Shown here: positions 8,778 to 17,114 of the stretch, in pieces
Layout: the number at the start of each line of letters is the position of its first letter
How positions within the stretch are numbered: the stretch's first letter is position 1
From: Chitinophaga sp. LS1
Lineage (GTDB): Bacteria; Bacteroidota; Bacteroidia; Chitinophagales; Chitinophagaceae
Reading direction: 5' to 3'
Length of the DNA stretch: 64,000 nucleotides
Assembly (NCBI RefSeq): GCF_034274695.1
Contig: NZ_CP128362.1
Span: 4,962,501 to 5,026,500, forward strand
The notes under the pieces: model-generated
Told to the model about the DNA's origin: nothing
What the model saw: the letters and a program-made list of their open reading frames with translations, nothing else
Databases searched by the model: none
Program-made: the position numbers and the translations under genes

Positions 8778-9662
8778 ATGAAAAAGAACAATCAGTTGTT
8801 AGTTGCAGCATTAGGCCTGTTAATGGCCAGCTGCGGTGCCGGCGGTCAAAAAAAGACGCCCGGTGGCGTAGATTATATCGTTCATAAATCAGGTAGTGGT
8901 GCGCAGCTTAAAGTGGGTGACACTGTGCTGATGAACATATACCAGAAGCTGAATGATTCCCTTCTGGCTAAATCTGCTGATAGAAGCAATGGTGCGCCAG
9001 TTCCTGTACTGATCCAGAAGTCTCAGCAGAAATGGGACCTGATGGACGGTTTGGCTTCTCTGAAAGAAGGTGATAGCGCTACTTTTGCTATTCCTATAGA
9101 TTCCCTGCCTCAGCCACGTCCTCCTTTTGCTAAGAAAGGTGACAAGCTGAACGTTACTTTCGTGGTAGTAAGCAAATATTCCTCTGCTAAACAACTGGCG
9201 GAAGATCAGAAACTGATCAAGGAATACACTGCTAAAAATAACCTGCAGGTTACTCCTACTGCTGAAGGTGTGTATGTAGCTACCCAGGTAGCTGGTGGTG
9301 GCGAACAGCCTCAGCCAGGTGATACCGTTGTGGTAAACTACACTGGTAAACTGCTGAATGGTAAAGTTTTCGATTCTTCTGTTGATTCTACAATCAACCC
9401 AGGTAGAAAACTGGAACCTATCCGTTTCCCAATTGGTAAAGGTTATGTAATTAAAGGTTGGGATGCTGGTATCGCTTCTCTGAAGAAAGGTACAAAAGCT
9501 ATCCTGATCCTGCCTTCTGGTCTGGGTTATGGTTTACAGCCAACTCCGATGATCCCTTCTAACTCCGTACTGGTGTTTGATGTGGAACTGCTGGATATCA
9601 AGAAACCAACTGCTGCGCCTGCGGTTACTGCTGCACCGGCTGCACCAGCTAAGAAGAAATAG
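8778..9662 (+). CDS. FKBP-type peptidyl-prolyl isomerase, lipoprotein
   Basis: 294 residues with a lipoprotein signal (LLMASC, Cys19). An N-terminal FKBP-like region (about 30-130, probably non-catalytic) is followed by a canonical FKBP domain at about 160-278 with GDTVVVNYTGKLLNGKVFDS, IPFPIGKG-type and GLGYG motifs. The tail is Ala/Pro-rich and ends in lysines. It should speed proline isomerisation of periplasmic or outer-membrane proteins. Follows the nrnA-like gene closely and is closed by a terminator. Confidence 0.9.
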   Translation: MKKNNQLLVAALGLLMASCGAGGQKKTPGGVDYIVHKSGSGAQLKVGDTVLMNIYQKLNDSLLAKSADRSNGAPVPVLIQKSQQKWDLMDGLASLKEGDSATFAIPIDSLPQPRPPFAKKGDKLNVTFVVVSKYSSAKQLAEDQKLIKEYTAKNNLQVTPTAEGVYVATQVAGGGEQPQPGDTVVVNYTGKLLNGKVFDSSVDSTINPGRKLEPIRFPIGKGYVIKGWDAGIASLKKGTKAILILPSGLGYGLQPTPMIPSNSVLVFDVELLDIKKPTAAPAVTAAPAAPAKKK

Positions 9663-9686
9663 TAATTAGCTTCTTATAGAAAAAAG

Positions 9687-9722
9687 AAACCGTCTCATAA
9701 GTCAATTATGAGGCGGTTTTTT
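9687..9722 (+). terminator. Terminator of the FKBP gene
   Basis: Arms aaaccgtctcata (9687-9699) and tatgaggcggttt (9707-9719), one G-T pair, followed by a run of T. Confidence 0.8.
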
Positions 9723-9739
9723 ATTACAGCCTCATGCCG

Positions 9740-9826
9740 TTATCCTTTGGCCTGTGCTGATGTGTAGTTCAGCTTTTGTTTTACTTTCTTGTCCACCTCT
9801 TCCTTATCGTCCAGTGCGGCGTTGCT
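9740..9826 (-). pseudogene. Short 3' gene remnant
   Basis: On the minus strand 28 codons read as a plausible lysine-rich protein end (ALDDKEEVDKKVKQKL, then NYTSAQAKG and TAA), directly preceded by a stop and with no start. It looks like the surviving C-terminus of a lost gene. The family is not recognised. Confidence 0.35.
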
Positions 9827-9841
9827 CTAAAGCACAGAAAG

Positions 9842-10101
9842 ATGAGAAATGATTTGCTATTTTTAAACTATATAACACTTTTGCCGCCAAAAGACGAAAT
9901 TCCCGAATTGCCAGGCTCTGAATGAGATTACAGTTTTAGTGAGGAGAATGAAATAACCAAAGTCGATATTACCATTTTTAATGAATTGGTTGAACGTATG
10001 GAAAAATTGACGGAAGGCTTCAGGATCGGATGCTCATTGATGTTGAAAAATCCGGACGATCTGTTCGCCGATTCATCGCAGAATTAATTGAAACAAAATA
10101 A
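9842..10101 (+). pseudogene. Decayed small gene with in-frame stop and frameshift
   Basis: From ATG 9842 the frame reads 27 codons to a TGA at 9923, then continues in the same frame (DYSFSEENEITKVDI, FNELVERMEKLTEGF) to about 10021. There a one-base loss moves the coding sense to another frame (DRMLIDVEKSGRSVRRF, AELIETK) ending with TAA at 10099-10101. Together about 85 residues of soluble, charged, helical protein. I do not know the family. The break points argue for a pseudogene rather than two small genes. Confidence 0.45.
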
Positions 10102-10117
10102 ACCCAAAATAAAAATC

Positions 10118-10552
10118 ATGAGAGCAATTAATCCCTGGATCAACTTCAATGGCAATGCCGAAGAAGCATTCACTTTTTACAAATCAGTTTTTGGTGGCGA
10201 GTTTACAAAAATTACCCGTTTTAAAGACTTATCAGGCCCCGGGTTGCAGGTAGCCGAAGAGGAGGCAAATAAAATAATGTACATCGGCTTGCCACTAGGC
10301 AAAAACAATGTGTTAATAGCCAACGATGTTCCCGGATTTTTGGGGCCGGTAAGCGAAAATGAAAACCGGTCTAAAATATACGTGAATGCCGAAAGCCGGG
10401 AAGAAGCAGATAAAATATTTAACGGATTATCAACAGGCGGAGAAGTGGAAGGGCCCATTGGCGACAGCCCATGGGGTACCTATGCCGGAATGTTCAGGGA
10501 TAAATATGGTATTGAATGGATTGTAGAGTTTGACCCGGGTTATAACGGGTAG
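10118..10552 (+). CDS. VOC-superfamily (PhnB-like glyoxalase/bleomycin-resistance fold) protein
   Basis: 144 residues from ATG 10118; an upstream TTG at 10088 would overlap the decayed gene and is unlikely. The sequence INPWINFNGNAEEAFTFYKS then FGGEFTKI, and the end GMFRDKYGIEWIVEF, is the PhnB/3-demethylubiquinone-methyltransferase-like branch of VOC proteins. These are dimeric cytosolic proteins of mostly unknown substrate. The context (remnants upstream, repeats downstream) suggests a mobile or recently acquired locus. Confidence 0.8.
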   Translation: MRAINPWINFNGNAEEAFTFYKSVFGGEFTKITRFKDLSGPGLQVAEEEANKIMYIGLPLGKNNVLIANDVPGFLGPVSENENRSKIYVNAESREEADKIFNGLSTGGEVEGPIGDSPWGTYAGMFRDKYGIEWIVEFDPGYNG

Positions 10553-10615
10553 GGTTAACAGTGTCCTTTCAGTGGCGCACGCGTGCCGCGTGTGTAAAAA
10601 CGGTAACTCCCAACC

Positions 10616-10648
10616 AAAGAGGCTGCCCCTTTCGGAACAGCCTCTTTT
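10616..10648 (+). terminator. Terminator of the VOC gene
   Basis: Arms aaagaggctg (10616-10625) and cagcctcttt (10638-10647) followed by T. The repeat array at 10649 starts immediately after it. Confidence 0.75.
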
Positions 10649-10775
10649 CGCTGAAAATGGTTTTCATCTTCGTTGGTGAATTCCCTCTTTCATGAATGTT
10701 TTTCGCTGAAAATGGTTTTCATACCTATTGGTGAACTCCCTTATTCATGAATGTTTTTATTGAAAATGGTTTTCA
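10649..10775 (+). repeat. Terminator-trailing repeat, tandem array of about 2.3 units
   Basis: Units begin at 10649, 10704 and 10758 with (cg)ctgaaaatggttttcat, a period of 55 then 54 bp; each full unit continues with ttggtgaa, ctccc/ttccc and tcatgaatgttttt. Each unit carries the near-palindrome TGAAAATGGTTTTCA. The same family occurs after the ndk and hppD terminators. Confidence 0.8.
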
Positions 10776-10781
10776 TCCCCA

Positions 10782-11597
10782 TTATCCCGCATATCCATCT
10801 ACCAGTACCTCATACAACTTACTCTTCAGATCTTCCAGCGACACATCCTGTACTAAGTTGCCATCTTCAGCATAAGAGATCGTTCCCCTTTCTTCTGATA
10901 CCACAATAGCGAGGTTATCACTGTGTTCCGTAATCCCAACAGCAGAGCGATGTCTTAAACCTACCTGCATGGGAAGGTTCGGATTTTCTGACACCGGAAG
11001 AATCACCTTGGCGGCCAGGATCTTGTTTCCTACGATGATGAGCGCGCCATCATGCAACGGACTGCCTTTGCAGAAAATGCTTTCCAACAGTTTTGCATTG
11101 ATATTACTATCGAGAGAGATGCTGGAAGCGGTATCAAATTTCACACGATAAGAGTTTGACAACACGATCAGGGCACCTGTAGAGGTGGCAGCCATGCGGC
11201 TGACAGCGGTTACTACTTCGTCGATGATGTTTTCTTCTTCTTTATAGCTTTTGAATTTATCAGGTAAGAAGAGCTTTGTAAAGAAGCTATCTTTGCTCAG
11301 CGGTGCTTTTTTACCTAATACCAGCAGGAACTTGCGGATTTCGGGTTGAAAGATGATGATAATGGCGATCAGACCGATATTGATAAAGTTCTGCAGGATC
11401 AGGGTGAGGATCGGCATGTGCAGGAGCTCCACCATGAAATAGGCGAAGTATACCATGAGCAGGCCAACGAATATATTGAATGCCAGACTGCCTTTGAGCA
11501 GGCGATAGAGCTGTATCACAAGGAAGATTACAATCGCCAGGTCAAGGACATTTAACCAGTTGTAACGGTATCCGTAAAATTGAAACAAGTCATCCAT
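10782..11597 (-). CDS. cdaA: Diadenylate cyclase CdaA
   Basis: 271 residues. Three N-terminal membrane helices (about 10-85) lead into a DisA_N-type cyclase domain holding the two catalytic motifs: DGA (GSPLHDGALIIVGN) and RHR (GLRHRSAVGITE). It condenses two ATP to c-di-AMP at the inner membrane. The gene follows folP on the same strand (137-nt gap), a common Bacteroidota arrangement. There is no adjacent cdaR or glmM. Confidence 0.93.
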   Translation of the reverse strand: MDDLFQFYGYRYNWLNVLDLAIVIFLVIQLYRLLKGSLAFNIFVGLLMVYFAYFMVELLHMPILTLILQNFINIGLIAIIIIFQPEIRKFLLVLGKKAPLSKDSFFTKLFLPDKFKSYKEEENIIDEVVTAVSRMAATSTGALIVLSNSYRVKFDTASSISLDSNINAKLLESIFCKGSPLHDGALIIVGNKILAAKVILPVSENPNLPMQVGLRHRSAVGITEHSDNLAIVVSEERGTISYAEDGNLVQDVSLEDLKSKLYEVLVDGYAG

Positions 11598-11734
11598 AGA
11601 TTGTAAAAATAGTGAATATTAAATAGATATGGTTTAAATAGGAAATTCATTCCCAGGCATGAAGTGCTAAAACTGCATGTTTTTTAAAGTGGGTTTATTT
11701 CAGGCATTTTTAGGCAGAAACCTTTAAGCGGCTT

Positions 11735-12565
11735 TTAGAGACCTTTCATGTACTGATGTATCTTCACTGCTTCTACCGCAGCCTTCACATCATGTACCCT
11801 TAATATATGCGCGCCTGCCTGTAGGGAAAGTGTATTCAACACCGTTGTCCCGTTCAGCGCTTCCGCTGGTGTATTTTCCAGCAATTTATAAATCATCGAT
11901 TTTCTGGAAATGCCAATCAATAAAGGGCAATCCAATATATGAAAAGCATCTGTGTTTTTCAAAAGTGTATAATTATGTGCAATGGTTTTTCCAAAACCAA
12001 ATCCCGGGTCAATGATCAGGTCTTTGATTCCTGCCTGTAAGCATTCCGCTTTCTTTTGTATAAAATAATCCAGTACTTCCCGTGTCACATCTTCATACTG
12101 TGGCTGGTGCTGCATGCTCGCGGGCGTTCCCTGCATATGCATAGCAATATATGGTGCTTTTGTAGCTGCCGCCACTGCGATCATATCAGGATCCATATCT
12201 CCGGCACTGATATCATTGATAATCGCCGCTCCCGCAGCCATACACTGTTCTGCTACCTTTGCATAGAAGGTGTCGATAGAGATAATGACGTCCGGAAACT
12301 GCGCTACCAGTGCCTCGATAGCCGGTATCAGCCTGTCAATTTCCGTTTCTTTTCCTACAGTCAATGATCCTGGCCGGGTACTTTGAGCCCCTATATCCAG
12401 TATTTTAGCGCCTTCTGCCAGGTGCTGCGCTGCCTTTTCCAGTATTGCATCCAATTGTTTGGTGCGGCTGTCAGCAAAAAAAGAATCATCAGTGATATTG
12501 ATGATCCCCATCACCACCGGGGTTGACAGATCCAGTAATTTGCCTTTACAGTTAATTGTACTCAT
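11735..12565 (-). CDS. folP: Dihydropteroate synthase
   Basis: 276 residues from the ATG at 12565; another ATG three codons upstream (12574) sits too close to the strong AGGAGG, whose spacing (10 nt) favours 12565. Family motifs in order: MGIINITDDSF, DIGAQSTRPG, SIDTF, INDISAG, HMQGTP, IDPGFGFGKT, LIGISRKSMI, RVHDV. It joins p-aminobenzoate to the pterin pyrophosphate in folate synthesis and is the sulfonamide target. Leads into cdaA. Confidence 0.95.
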   Translation of the reverse strand: MSTINCKGKLLDLSTPVVMGIINITDDSFFADSRTKQLDAILEKAAQHLAEGAKILDIGAQSTRPGSLTVGKETEIDRLIPAIEALVAQFPDVIISIDTFYAKVAEQCMAAGAAIINDISAGDMDPDMIAVAAATKAPYIAMHMQGTPASMQHQPQYEDVTREVLDYFIQKKAECLQAGIKDLIIDPGFGFGKTIAHNYTLLKNTDAFHILDCPLLIGISRKSMIYKLLENTPAEALNGTTVLNTLSLQAGAHILRVHDVKAAVEAVKIHQYMKGL

Positions 12566-12623
12566 AATTGCCATTCCTCCTTTCCGTTTATCCTGTTTGC
12601 GTATTATTGATTATTTTGCCTTG

Positions 12624-12631
12624 CAAATTTA
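12624..12631 (-). promoter_or_regulatory. -7 element of the folP promoter
   Basis: On the minus strand TAAATTTG matches TAnnTTTG exactly, 58 nt upstream of the chosen start, leaving room for the unusual strong AGGAGG ribosome site. Confidence 0.5.
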
Positions 12632-12686
12632 GCTATAATGTGTTGATGTGCCGACAGGTAAACGGACACAATAAATTAAATTATCC

Positions 12687-13775
12687 ATGAAATTTCTCCT
12701 TAACCTATTAAGAATCATTGTAGGGGTGTTGTTCATCTTCTCCGGTCTGATCAAAGCGAACGATCCGCTGGGCCTGAGTTACAAAATGGACGAATTTTTT
12801 GAAGTATTGCACCTGGGCTTTATGTCGCACTACTCGCTGGTATACTCAGTGGCCATGAATACATTTGAAATTGTGTGTGGCGTGGCGATACTACTGGGGT
12901 ATAGAATGCGGCTGTTTTCGTGGCTCATATTGCTGCTCATAGCGTTCTTTACGTTTCTCACGGCGTATGCGCTGTTTAGCGGTACTGTGCGTGAGTGTGG
13001 CTGTTTTGGGGATTGTATCAAGTTGTCTCCGGCAGAAACTTTCTGGAAAGATGTGGCTTTGCTGGTGATGATCCTTGTCATCTTCCTGTATAGAAATAAG
13101 ATCGGACCATTGTTCGGTACCAGGGCCAATGGGGCATTGATGCTGTTGTCACTGGTCTTTTCATTAGGTATTCAGTGGTATACGCTGGCGCATTTGCCAG
13201 TGGTGGATTGCCTGGGATATAAGGTGGGTAATAATATTCCTGAGAAGATGAAATTGCCGCCGGGTGCACATCCGGATGTATTTGAGACGGTGCTGATCTA
13301 TAAAAAGGATGGTAAAGAAAAGGAGTTTACGACAGAGAATTTCCCATGGAACGACAGTACCTGGGTGTATGTAGACAGAAAGGACAAATTGATACAGGAA
13401 GGGGATGGTGAGCCACCGATCAAGGATTTCATACTCACAGATTTTGAAGGGGGGAACCAGACGGAGGCGATTTTGTCTGAGACCATGCCGGTGTATTTGT
13501 TCCTGGTGAAGGATGTGAAGGAGGCAGGAAAAGGTTGGGATGAGAAAATACATGCGTTGCAACAGCAACAGGCGCAGGGTAAATGTTATATTTATGGAGT
13601 GACGGCTTCTACGAAGGATCAGGTGGATGGTTTTGTGAAGGCCCATGGGTTGCAGTTCCAGTTTTTGAATATGGATGGAACAGCGATCAAGACGGCTGGT
13701 AGGGCGAATCCTTGTTTGATCCTTTTGGAAAAAGGGACGATTAAGGGGAAGTGGCATTATCATGATATTCCATAA
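12687..13775 (+). CDS. DoxX-family membrane protein with thioredoxin-like C-terminal part
   Basis: 362 residues. The N-terminal 130 residues form four helices of the DoxX type (LLRIIVGVLFIFSGLIKAND; GYRMRLFSWLILLLIAFFTF; Cys pair in RECGCFGDC), then a fifth helix at about 150-170. The C-terminal half is soluble (LFLVKDVKEAGKGWDEKI, YIYGVTAST, PCLILLEKGTIKGKWHYHDIP), resembling a redox/thioredoxin-like fold without an obvious CxxC. Bacteroidota carry this architecture near folP/cdaA. Divergent from folP. The function is not established; a membrane redox role is plausible. Confidence 0.8.
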   Translation: MKFLLNLLRIIVGVLFIFSGLIKANDPLGLSYKMDEFFEVLHLGFMSHYSLVYSVAMNTFEIVCGVAILLGYRMRLFSWLILLLIAFFTFLTAYALFSGTVRECGCFGDCIKLSPAETFWKDVALLVMILVIFLYRNKIGPLFGTRANGALMLLSLVFSLGIQWYTLAHLPVVDCLGYKVGNNIPEKMKLPPGAHPDVFETVLIYKKDGKEKEFTTENFPWNDSTWVYVDRKDKLIQEGDGEPPIKDFILTDFEGGNQTEAILSETMPVYLFLVKDVKEAGKGWDEKIHALQQQQAQGKCYIYGVTASTKDQVDGFVKAHGLQFQFLNMDGTAIKTAGRANPCLILLEKGTIKGKWHYHDIP

Positions 13776-13896
13776 AAGAGTAGTTGCTCTTTCCTGAAAA
13801 TGGATGTAAGCCTGCGGGATATTTGATATTGCCGCCGAAAGGGCCGGTTTACGGAATGTAGAGGTATCGCAATTTGCCATTTGCTATAGACAGATT

Positions 13897-14946
13897 ATGC
13901 TGAGATTTTTCTTACGGAAAATAGCTTACGGAATACTGGTGCTACTCGGTGTAGTGGCACTGGTATTTTTTTTATTCAATGTGCTGCCGGGGGATCCTGC
14001 GAGATTGACCCTTGGCCAGAGGGCAGATGTGGCGTCGTTGGAGAATGTGCGGAAGGAGTTGCATCTGGATAAGCCGGTAGCGGTACAGTTTCTCTTGTAC
14101 CTGAATGACTTATCGCCCATTTCGGTGCATGCACAGGAAGAGGCGGCTAATTTACACTATATAAGTCTCCTGCATTTAAGTGGGGATCGACTGTTGGTAT
14201 TGAAGACCCCTTATTTAAGAAGATCCTACCAGGGAAAGAAAGATGTGTGGGAAATGCTTACAGAAGCGCTGCCAGGTACATTGGTTTTGTCCATAGCGGC
14301 CATCCTGTTTGCAACCATAGCGGGGATCGGGTTAGGTATTTTATCAGCCGTAAAAAAGGATACCTGGATGGATACGGGGGCAGTATTTGGCAGTGTGGTC
14401 GGGATATCGGCGCCATCGTTTTTTATGGGAATAGTGCTGGCGTATATGTTTGGCTTTGTACTGAGTGATTATACAGGGCTGCATATGACGGGGAGTTTGT
14501 TTGATTATGACGCCTTTTCGGGGAGAACGCTGACATTAAAGAACTTGATTTTACCCGCTATTACATTGGGTATCCGGCCATTGGCGATCATTGTGCAGTT
14601 GACAAGGGGAGCGATGCTGGATGTATTGCACCAGGATTATATCCGTACGGCCTATGCCAAAGGCCTGCAGAAAAGGACGGTGATTTTCAGGCATGCTTTG
14701 CGGAATGCCCTGAACCCGGTGGTGACGGCAATTACGGGGTGGTTTGCAGAGTTGTTGGCCGGGGCGTTTTTTGTGGAATATATATTTGGATGGAAGGGGA
14801 TCGGGAAAATGACGGTGGATGCGTTGGAGAAGTTTGATTTTCCTGTGCTGATGGGGGCGGTGTTGTTTACGGCGGGGATATTTGTGGTAATTAATCTATT
14901 GGCAGATGTGTTGTATAGCGCGATTGATCCGAGAATTAAATTATAA
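13897..14946 (+). CDS. ABC transporter permease, DppB/OppB type
   Basis: 349 residues with an N-terminal helix (IAYGILVLLGVVALVFFLF), the NVLPGDPARLTLGQRA signature, a large loop, then five membrane helices and the permease EAA-type loop (DYIRTAYAKGLQKRTVIFRHALRNAL). It should form half of the inner-membrane channel of a dipeptide/oligopeptide or nickel importer. No other subunit is adjacent, so the partners lie elsewhere. Closed by a terminator. Confidence 0.88.
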   Translation: MLRFFLRKIAYGILVLLGVVALVFFLFNVLPGDPARLTLGQRADVASLENVRKELHLDKPVAVQFLLYLNDLSPISVHAQEEAANLHYISLLHLSGDRLLVLKTPYLRRSYQGKKDVWEMLTEALPGTLVLSIAAILFATIAGIGLGILSAVKKDTWMDTGAVFGSVVGISAPSFFMGIVLAYMFGFVLSDYTGLHMTGSLFDYDAFSGRTLTLKNLILPAITLGIRPLAIIVQLTRGAMLDVLHQDYIRTAYAKGLQKRTVIFRHALRNALNPVVTAITGWFAELLAGAFFVEYIFGWKGIGKMTVDALEKFDFPVLMGAVLFTAGIFVVINLLADVLYSAIDPRIKL

Positions 14947-14961
14947 ATTGTGTTGTAAATC

Positions 14962-14988
14962 AAGGCCCTAAGGGGCCTTTTTTATTTT
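14962..14988 (+). terminator. Terminator of the permease gene
   Basis: aaggccc (14962-14968) pairs with gggcctt (14973-14979), followed by seven T and further T-rich sequence. Confidence 0.8.
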
Positions 14989-15021
14989 AATCTACTTTTT
15001 TAAAAAAAAGTGGGCATCTTT

Positions 15022-15047
15022 TGTAACAAACCCTTCCACGAGTCGTC
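15022..15047 (+). promoter_or_regulatory. Likely ECF-sigma (autoregulated) promoter
   Basis: TGTAAC (15022-15027) and CGTC (15044-15047) separated by exactly 16 nt, the layout of ECF promoters, 30 nt ahead of an ECF sigma gene. No TAnnTTTG element is nearby. Confidence 0.5.
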
Positions 15048-15076
15048 TTCCTTATATAAACGCACTGGTATAACAT

Positions 15077-15592
15077 ATGTCTCTTGCAATATTTGAATCA
15101 CAAGTCGTCCCGGTCAGGCAAAAGCTCTATCGCTTTGCTTACCACCTGCTGGGAAACGAAGAAGACGCAAGGGACATTACCCAGGATGCGATGGTGAAGG
15201 TCTGGCAACAGAAAGACCGCATGGCCGAGCTGCAGAACATGGAAGCATGGTGCATGCGAATAGTCAGAAACCTGGCTTTGGATAAGCTAAAATCCAAAAA
15301 GCACCGTAGAGCAGAAGAGCTGGACAAGGCTGTCGAAATAGCTGTCACACATCAGGACAATCCGCATGAAGCAGCTGCGAAGCAGGATGTCATGAACAGC
15401 GTCCATCGGATCATGCGGGCGTTGCCGGAAAAATACCGTACTATTATGCAGCTGCGTGATATAGACGGTCATACTTATCAGGAAATCGCTGATATTCTGG
15501 AACTCGACCTAAGTGACGTGAAAGTGAATTTACATCGTGCCCGCAAATCAGTACGTGAACAATTACAAAAACTGCAAGTGTATGGAGTATAA
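15077..15592 (+). CDS. ECF-family RNA polymerase sigma factor
   Basis: 171 residues. Region 2 spans about 22-90 (AYHLLGNEEDARDITQDA, VWQQKD, MRIVRNLALDKLKSKKHRR) and region 4 about 110-165 (ALPEKYRTIMQLRDIDGHTY, EIADILELDLSDVKVNLHRAR). It directs core polymerase to a small regulon. Its 3' end overlaps the start of the next gene by 11 bases, the usual link to an anti-sigma factor, and an ECF-like promoter lies upstream. The two DUF4252 genes downstream are likely targets, by association known for such loci in the phylum. Confidence 0.93.
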   Translation: MSLAIFESQVVPVRQKLYRFAYHLLGNEEDARDITQDAMVKVWQQKDRMAELQNMEAWCMRIVRNLALDKLKSKKHRRAEELDKAVEIAVTHQDNPHEAAAKQDVMNSVHRIMRALPEKYRTIMQLRDIDGHTYQEIADILELDLSDVKVNLHRARKSVREQLQKLQVYGV

Positions 15593-16274
15593 TGAGATCA
15601 GAGGATTGCTAATCCGGTATTGGGAAGGAGAAACTTCGCTGGAAGAAGAGGACCTGTTGCGCAGTTTTTTTGCTGAGAATCGACAGGGATTGCCTGCGGA
15701 TTTGCAGGAGGCAGCGCCGCTGTTCGGGTATTTTGCTGCAGAAGCAGGGAAGGAGGTGCCGGAAATGGGATGGGAGATATTGGAAGGAATGAAGGAGGAG
15801 CCGGAGGTAGCAGGTGAGATGGCGGAAGAAGTGAGGGAAGGGCTGGAGGTAGCAGGTAAGATGCCGGAAGAAATGAGAGAGGTACCGGAGGTAGGAAGTC
15901 AGATGCCGGAAGCCGTGAGGGAGGTGCCGGAGGTGAATGCTGAAGTCGTTGAGGAAAATACATCCCGGTCTACGGTAGTTGTTTCCATGCCTCGTCCTTA
16001 CCAGCACTGGATGAAATATGCGGCGGTATTGCTTTTAGGAGTAGGATTGGTATATAGCGGCCGTCAGTTCAAAACAAAACAGGAGGAAGGTCGTAATCCT
16101 GATAGGATGGCGCAGGCCTTGAACCAGGCTGATACCTATGAAGATTCTAAAGAAGCATATGCTGCGACAAAGAAAGCGTTGGAGTTGTTGGCGAAGAACC
16201 TGAATAAGGGGACGGCACAGGCGAAGAAGATCGCTTATTTTAATGAGGCGACAGAGTATATAAAGGCGGATTAG
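15582..16274 (+). CDS. Probable anti-sigma factor with 14-residue tandem repeats
   Basis: 230 residues from the ATG inside the sigma gene's last codons (MEYNEIRGLLIRYWEGETSL). The N-terminal 50 residues look like an anti-sigma cytosolic domain. Residues about 60-120 are 4-5 tandem 14-residue acidic repeats (PEVAGEMAEEVREG, LEVAGKMPEEMREV, PEVGSQMPEAVREV), then one membrane helix (MKYAAVLLLGVGLVYSG) and a helical outer tail. It probably holds the sigma factor at the membrane. The gene's last codons are echoed six times downstream. Confidence 0.72.
   Translation: MEYNEIRGLLIRYWEGETSLEEEDLLRSFFAENRQGLPADLQEAAPLFGYFAAEAGKEVPEMGWEILEGMKEEPEVAGEMAEEVREGLEVAGKMPEEMREVPEVGSQMPEAVREVPEVNAEVVEENTSRSTVVVSMPRPYQHWMKYAAVLLLGVGLVYSGRQFKTKQEEGRNPDRMAQALNQADTYEDSKEAYAATKKALELLAKNLNKGTAQAKKIAYFNEATEYIKAD
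15759..15950 (+). repeat. 42-bp in-frame tandem repeat inside the anti-sigma-like gene
   Basis: Units start at 15759, 15801, 15843, 15885 and 15927 (partial), each 42 bp and coding 14 residues. The first unit is the most diverged. Because the period is a multiple of 3, copy-number change would not break the frame. Confidence 0.75.
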
Positions 16275-16282
16275 GGGAAATA

Positions 16283-16544
16283 AATGAAGTAGTAGCTTAT
16301 ATCGACGCGGAAGAGCAAATGAGGTAGTCGCTATTTCAGATTGGAAGAAATAAATGGGGTAGTCGCTATATCAAAGCGAATGAGCAAATGAGGTAGTCGT
16401 TATTTGAGATTGGAAGAAATAAATGAAGTAGTAGTTTATATCGAAGCGGATAAAAAAATGATGCCGCAGCTTATATCATATAAAAAACTCTTTAAAACCC
16501 TGAAAAATCAGGCGATTAATGATTTGAGAGAACTTGAAACGTAA
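16283..16544 (+). repeat. Six echo copies of the upstream gene's 3' end, period about 35 bp
   Basis: The gene's last codons starting AATGAGGCGACAGAG (16242) recur with AATGARGTAGT-type starts at 16283, 16318, 16353, 16387, 16422 and AATGATGCCGC at 16457. Spacing is 41 then 34-35 bp. Several copies keep the residue pattern NE-V-V-A-Y-I-(D/E)-A. The 16422 copy stays open for 40 codons to a TAA at 16542-16544. Confidence 0.75.
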
Positions 16545-16592
16545 CAAAGACAAATCAGGCCATTCTAATTCCTTTATTATAAAATTTAAACA

Positions 16593-17114
16593 ATGAAACG
16601 GTTATGTTTATTGCTGTTGCTAATAACAGCAGGTACGGGCCTTTTTGCCCAACAGGTAAGTGTGATCGACCGCTTTTTTCAAAAGTATGAAAACGACCAG
16701 AGCTTTACCCTGGTCAGCGTCACACCGAAAATGTTCTCCATGTTCAGCAAATTTGATATCAATTCTGCTGAAGGGAAAAGCTTTATGACGATCGTCAAAA
16801 AGCTCAAAGGACTGAGAATCCTTGTAAAAGAAAACGCCAAAGAAGGGAGTAAACTTTACCAGGAAGCGGCTTCCATGCTCACGAAAGAGTACGAAGAATT
16901 AATGACCGTACGCAGTGACGGAGAGCTTGTAAAATTCATGGTAAAAGAAAACAGTAAGGGAAATATTGCGGAATTAGTCATGCTCGTGGGTGGCAAGGAT
17001 GAATTCGTCGCAATGAGCCTCTTAGGTGATATCGACCTGAACGAAATCAGCCAGATTGCCAATGATGTGAATATTGGCGGTATGGATAAATTGAAAGCGT
17101 TAAACAAGAAGTAA
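16593..17114 (+). CDS. DUF4252 secreted protein (first of two)
   Basis: 173 residues with a classical signal peptide (MKRLCLLLLLITAGTGLFAQ). The mature part (FFQKYENDQSFTLVSVTPKMF, KKLKGLRILV, ELVKFMVKE, LVMLVGGKDEFVAMSLLGDI) fits the DUF4252 family of Bacteroidota periplasmic or surface proteins of unknown role, typically encoded beside ECF sigma/anti-sigma genes as here. Probable member of the sigma factor's regulon. Confidence 0.85.
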   Translation: MKRLCLLLLLITAGTGLFAQQVSVIDRFFQKYENDQSFTLVSVTPKMFSMFSKFDINSAEGKSFMTIVKKLKGLRILVKENAKEGSKLYQEAASMLTKEYEELMTVRSDGELVKFMVKENSKGNIAELVMLVGGKDEFVAMSLLGDIDLNEISQIANDVNIGGMDKLKALNKK

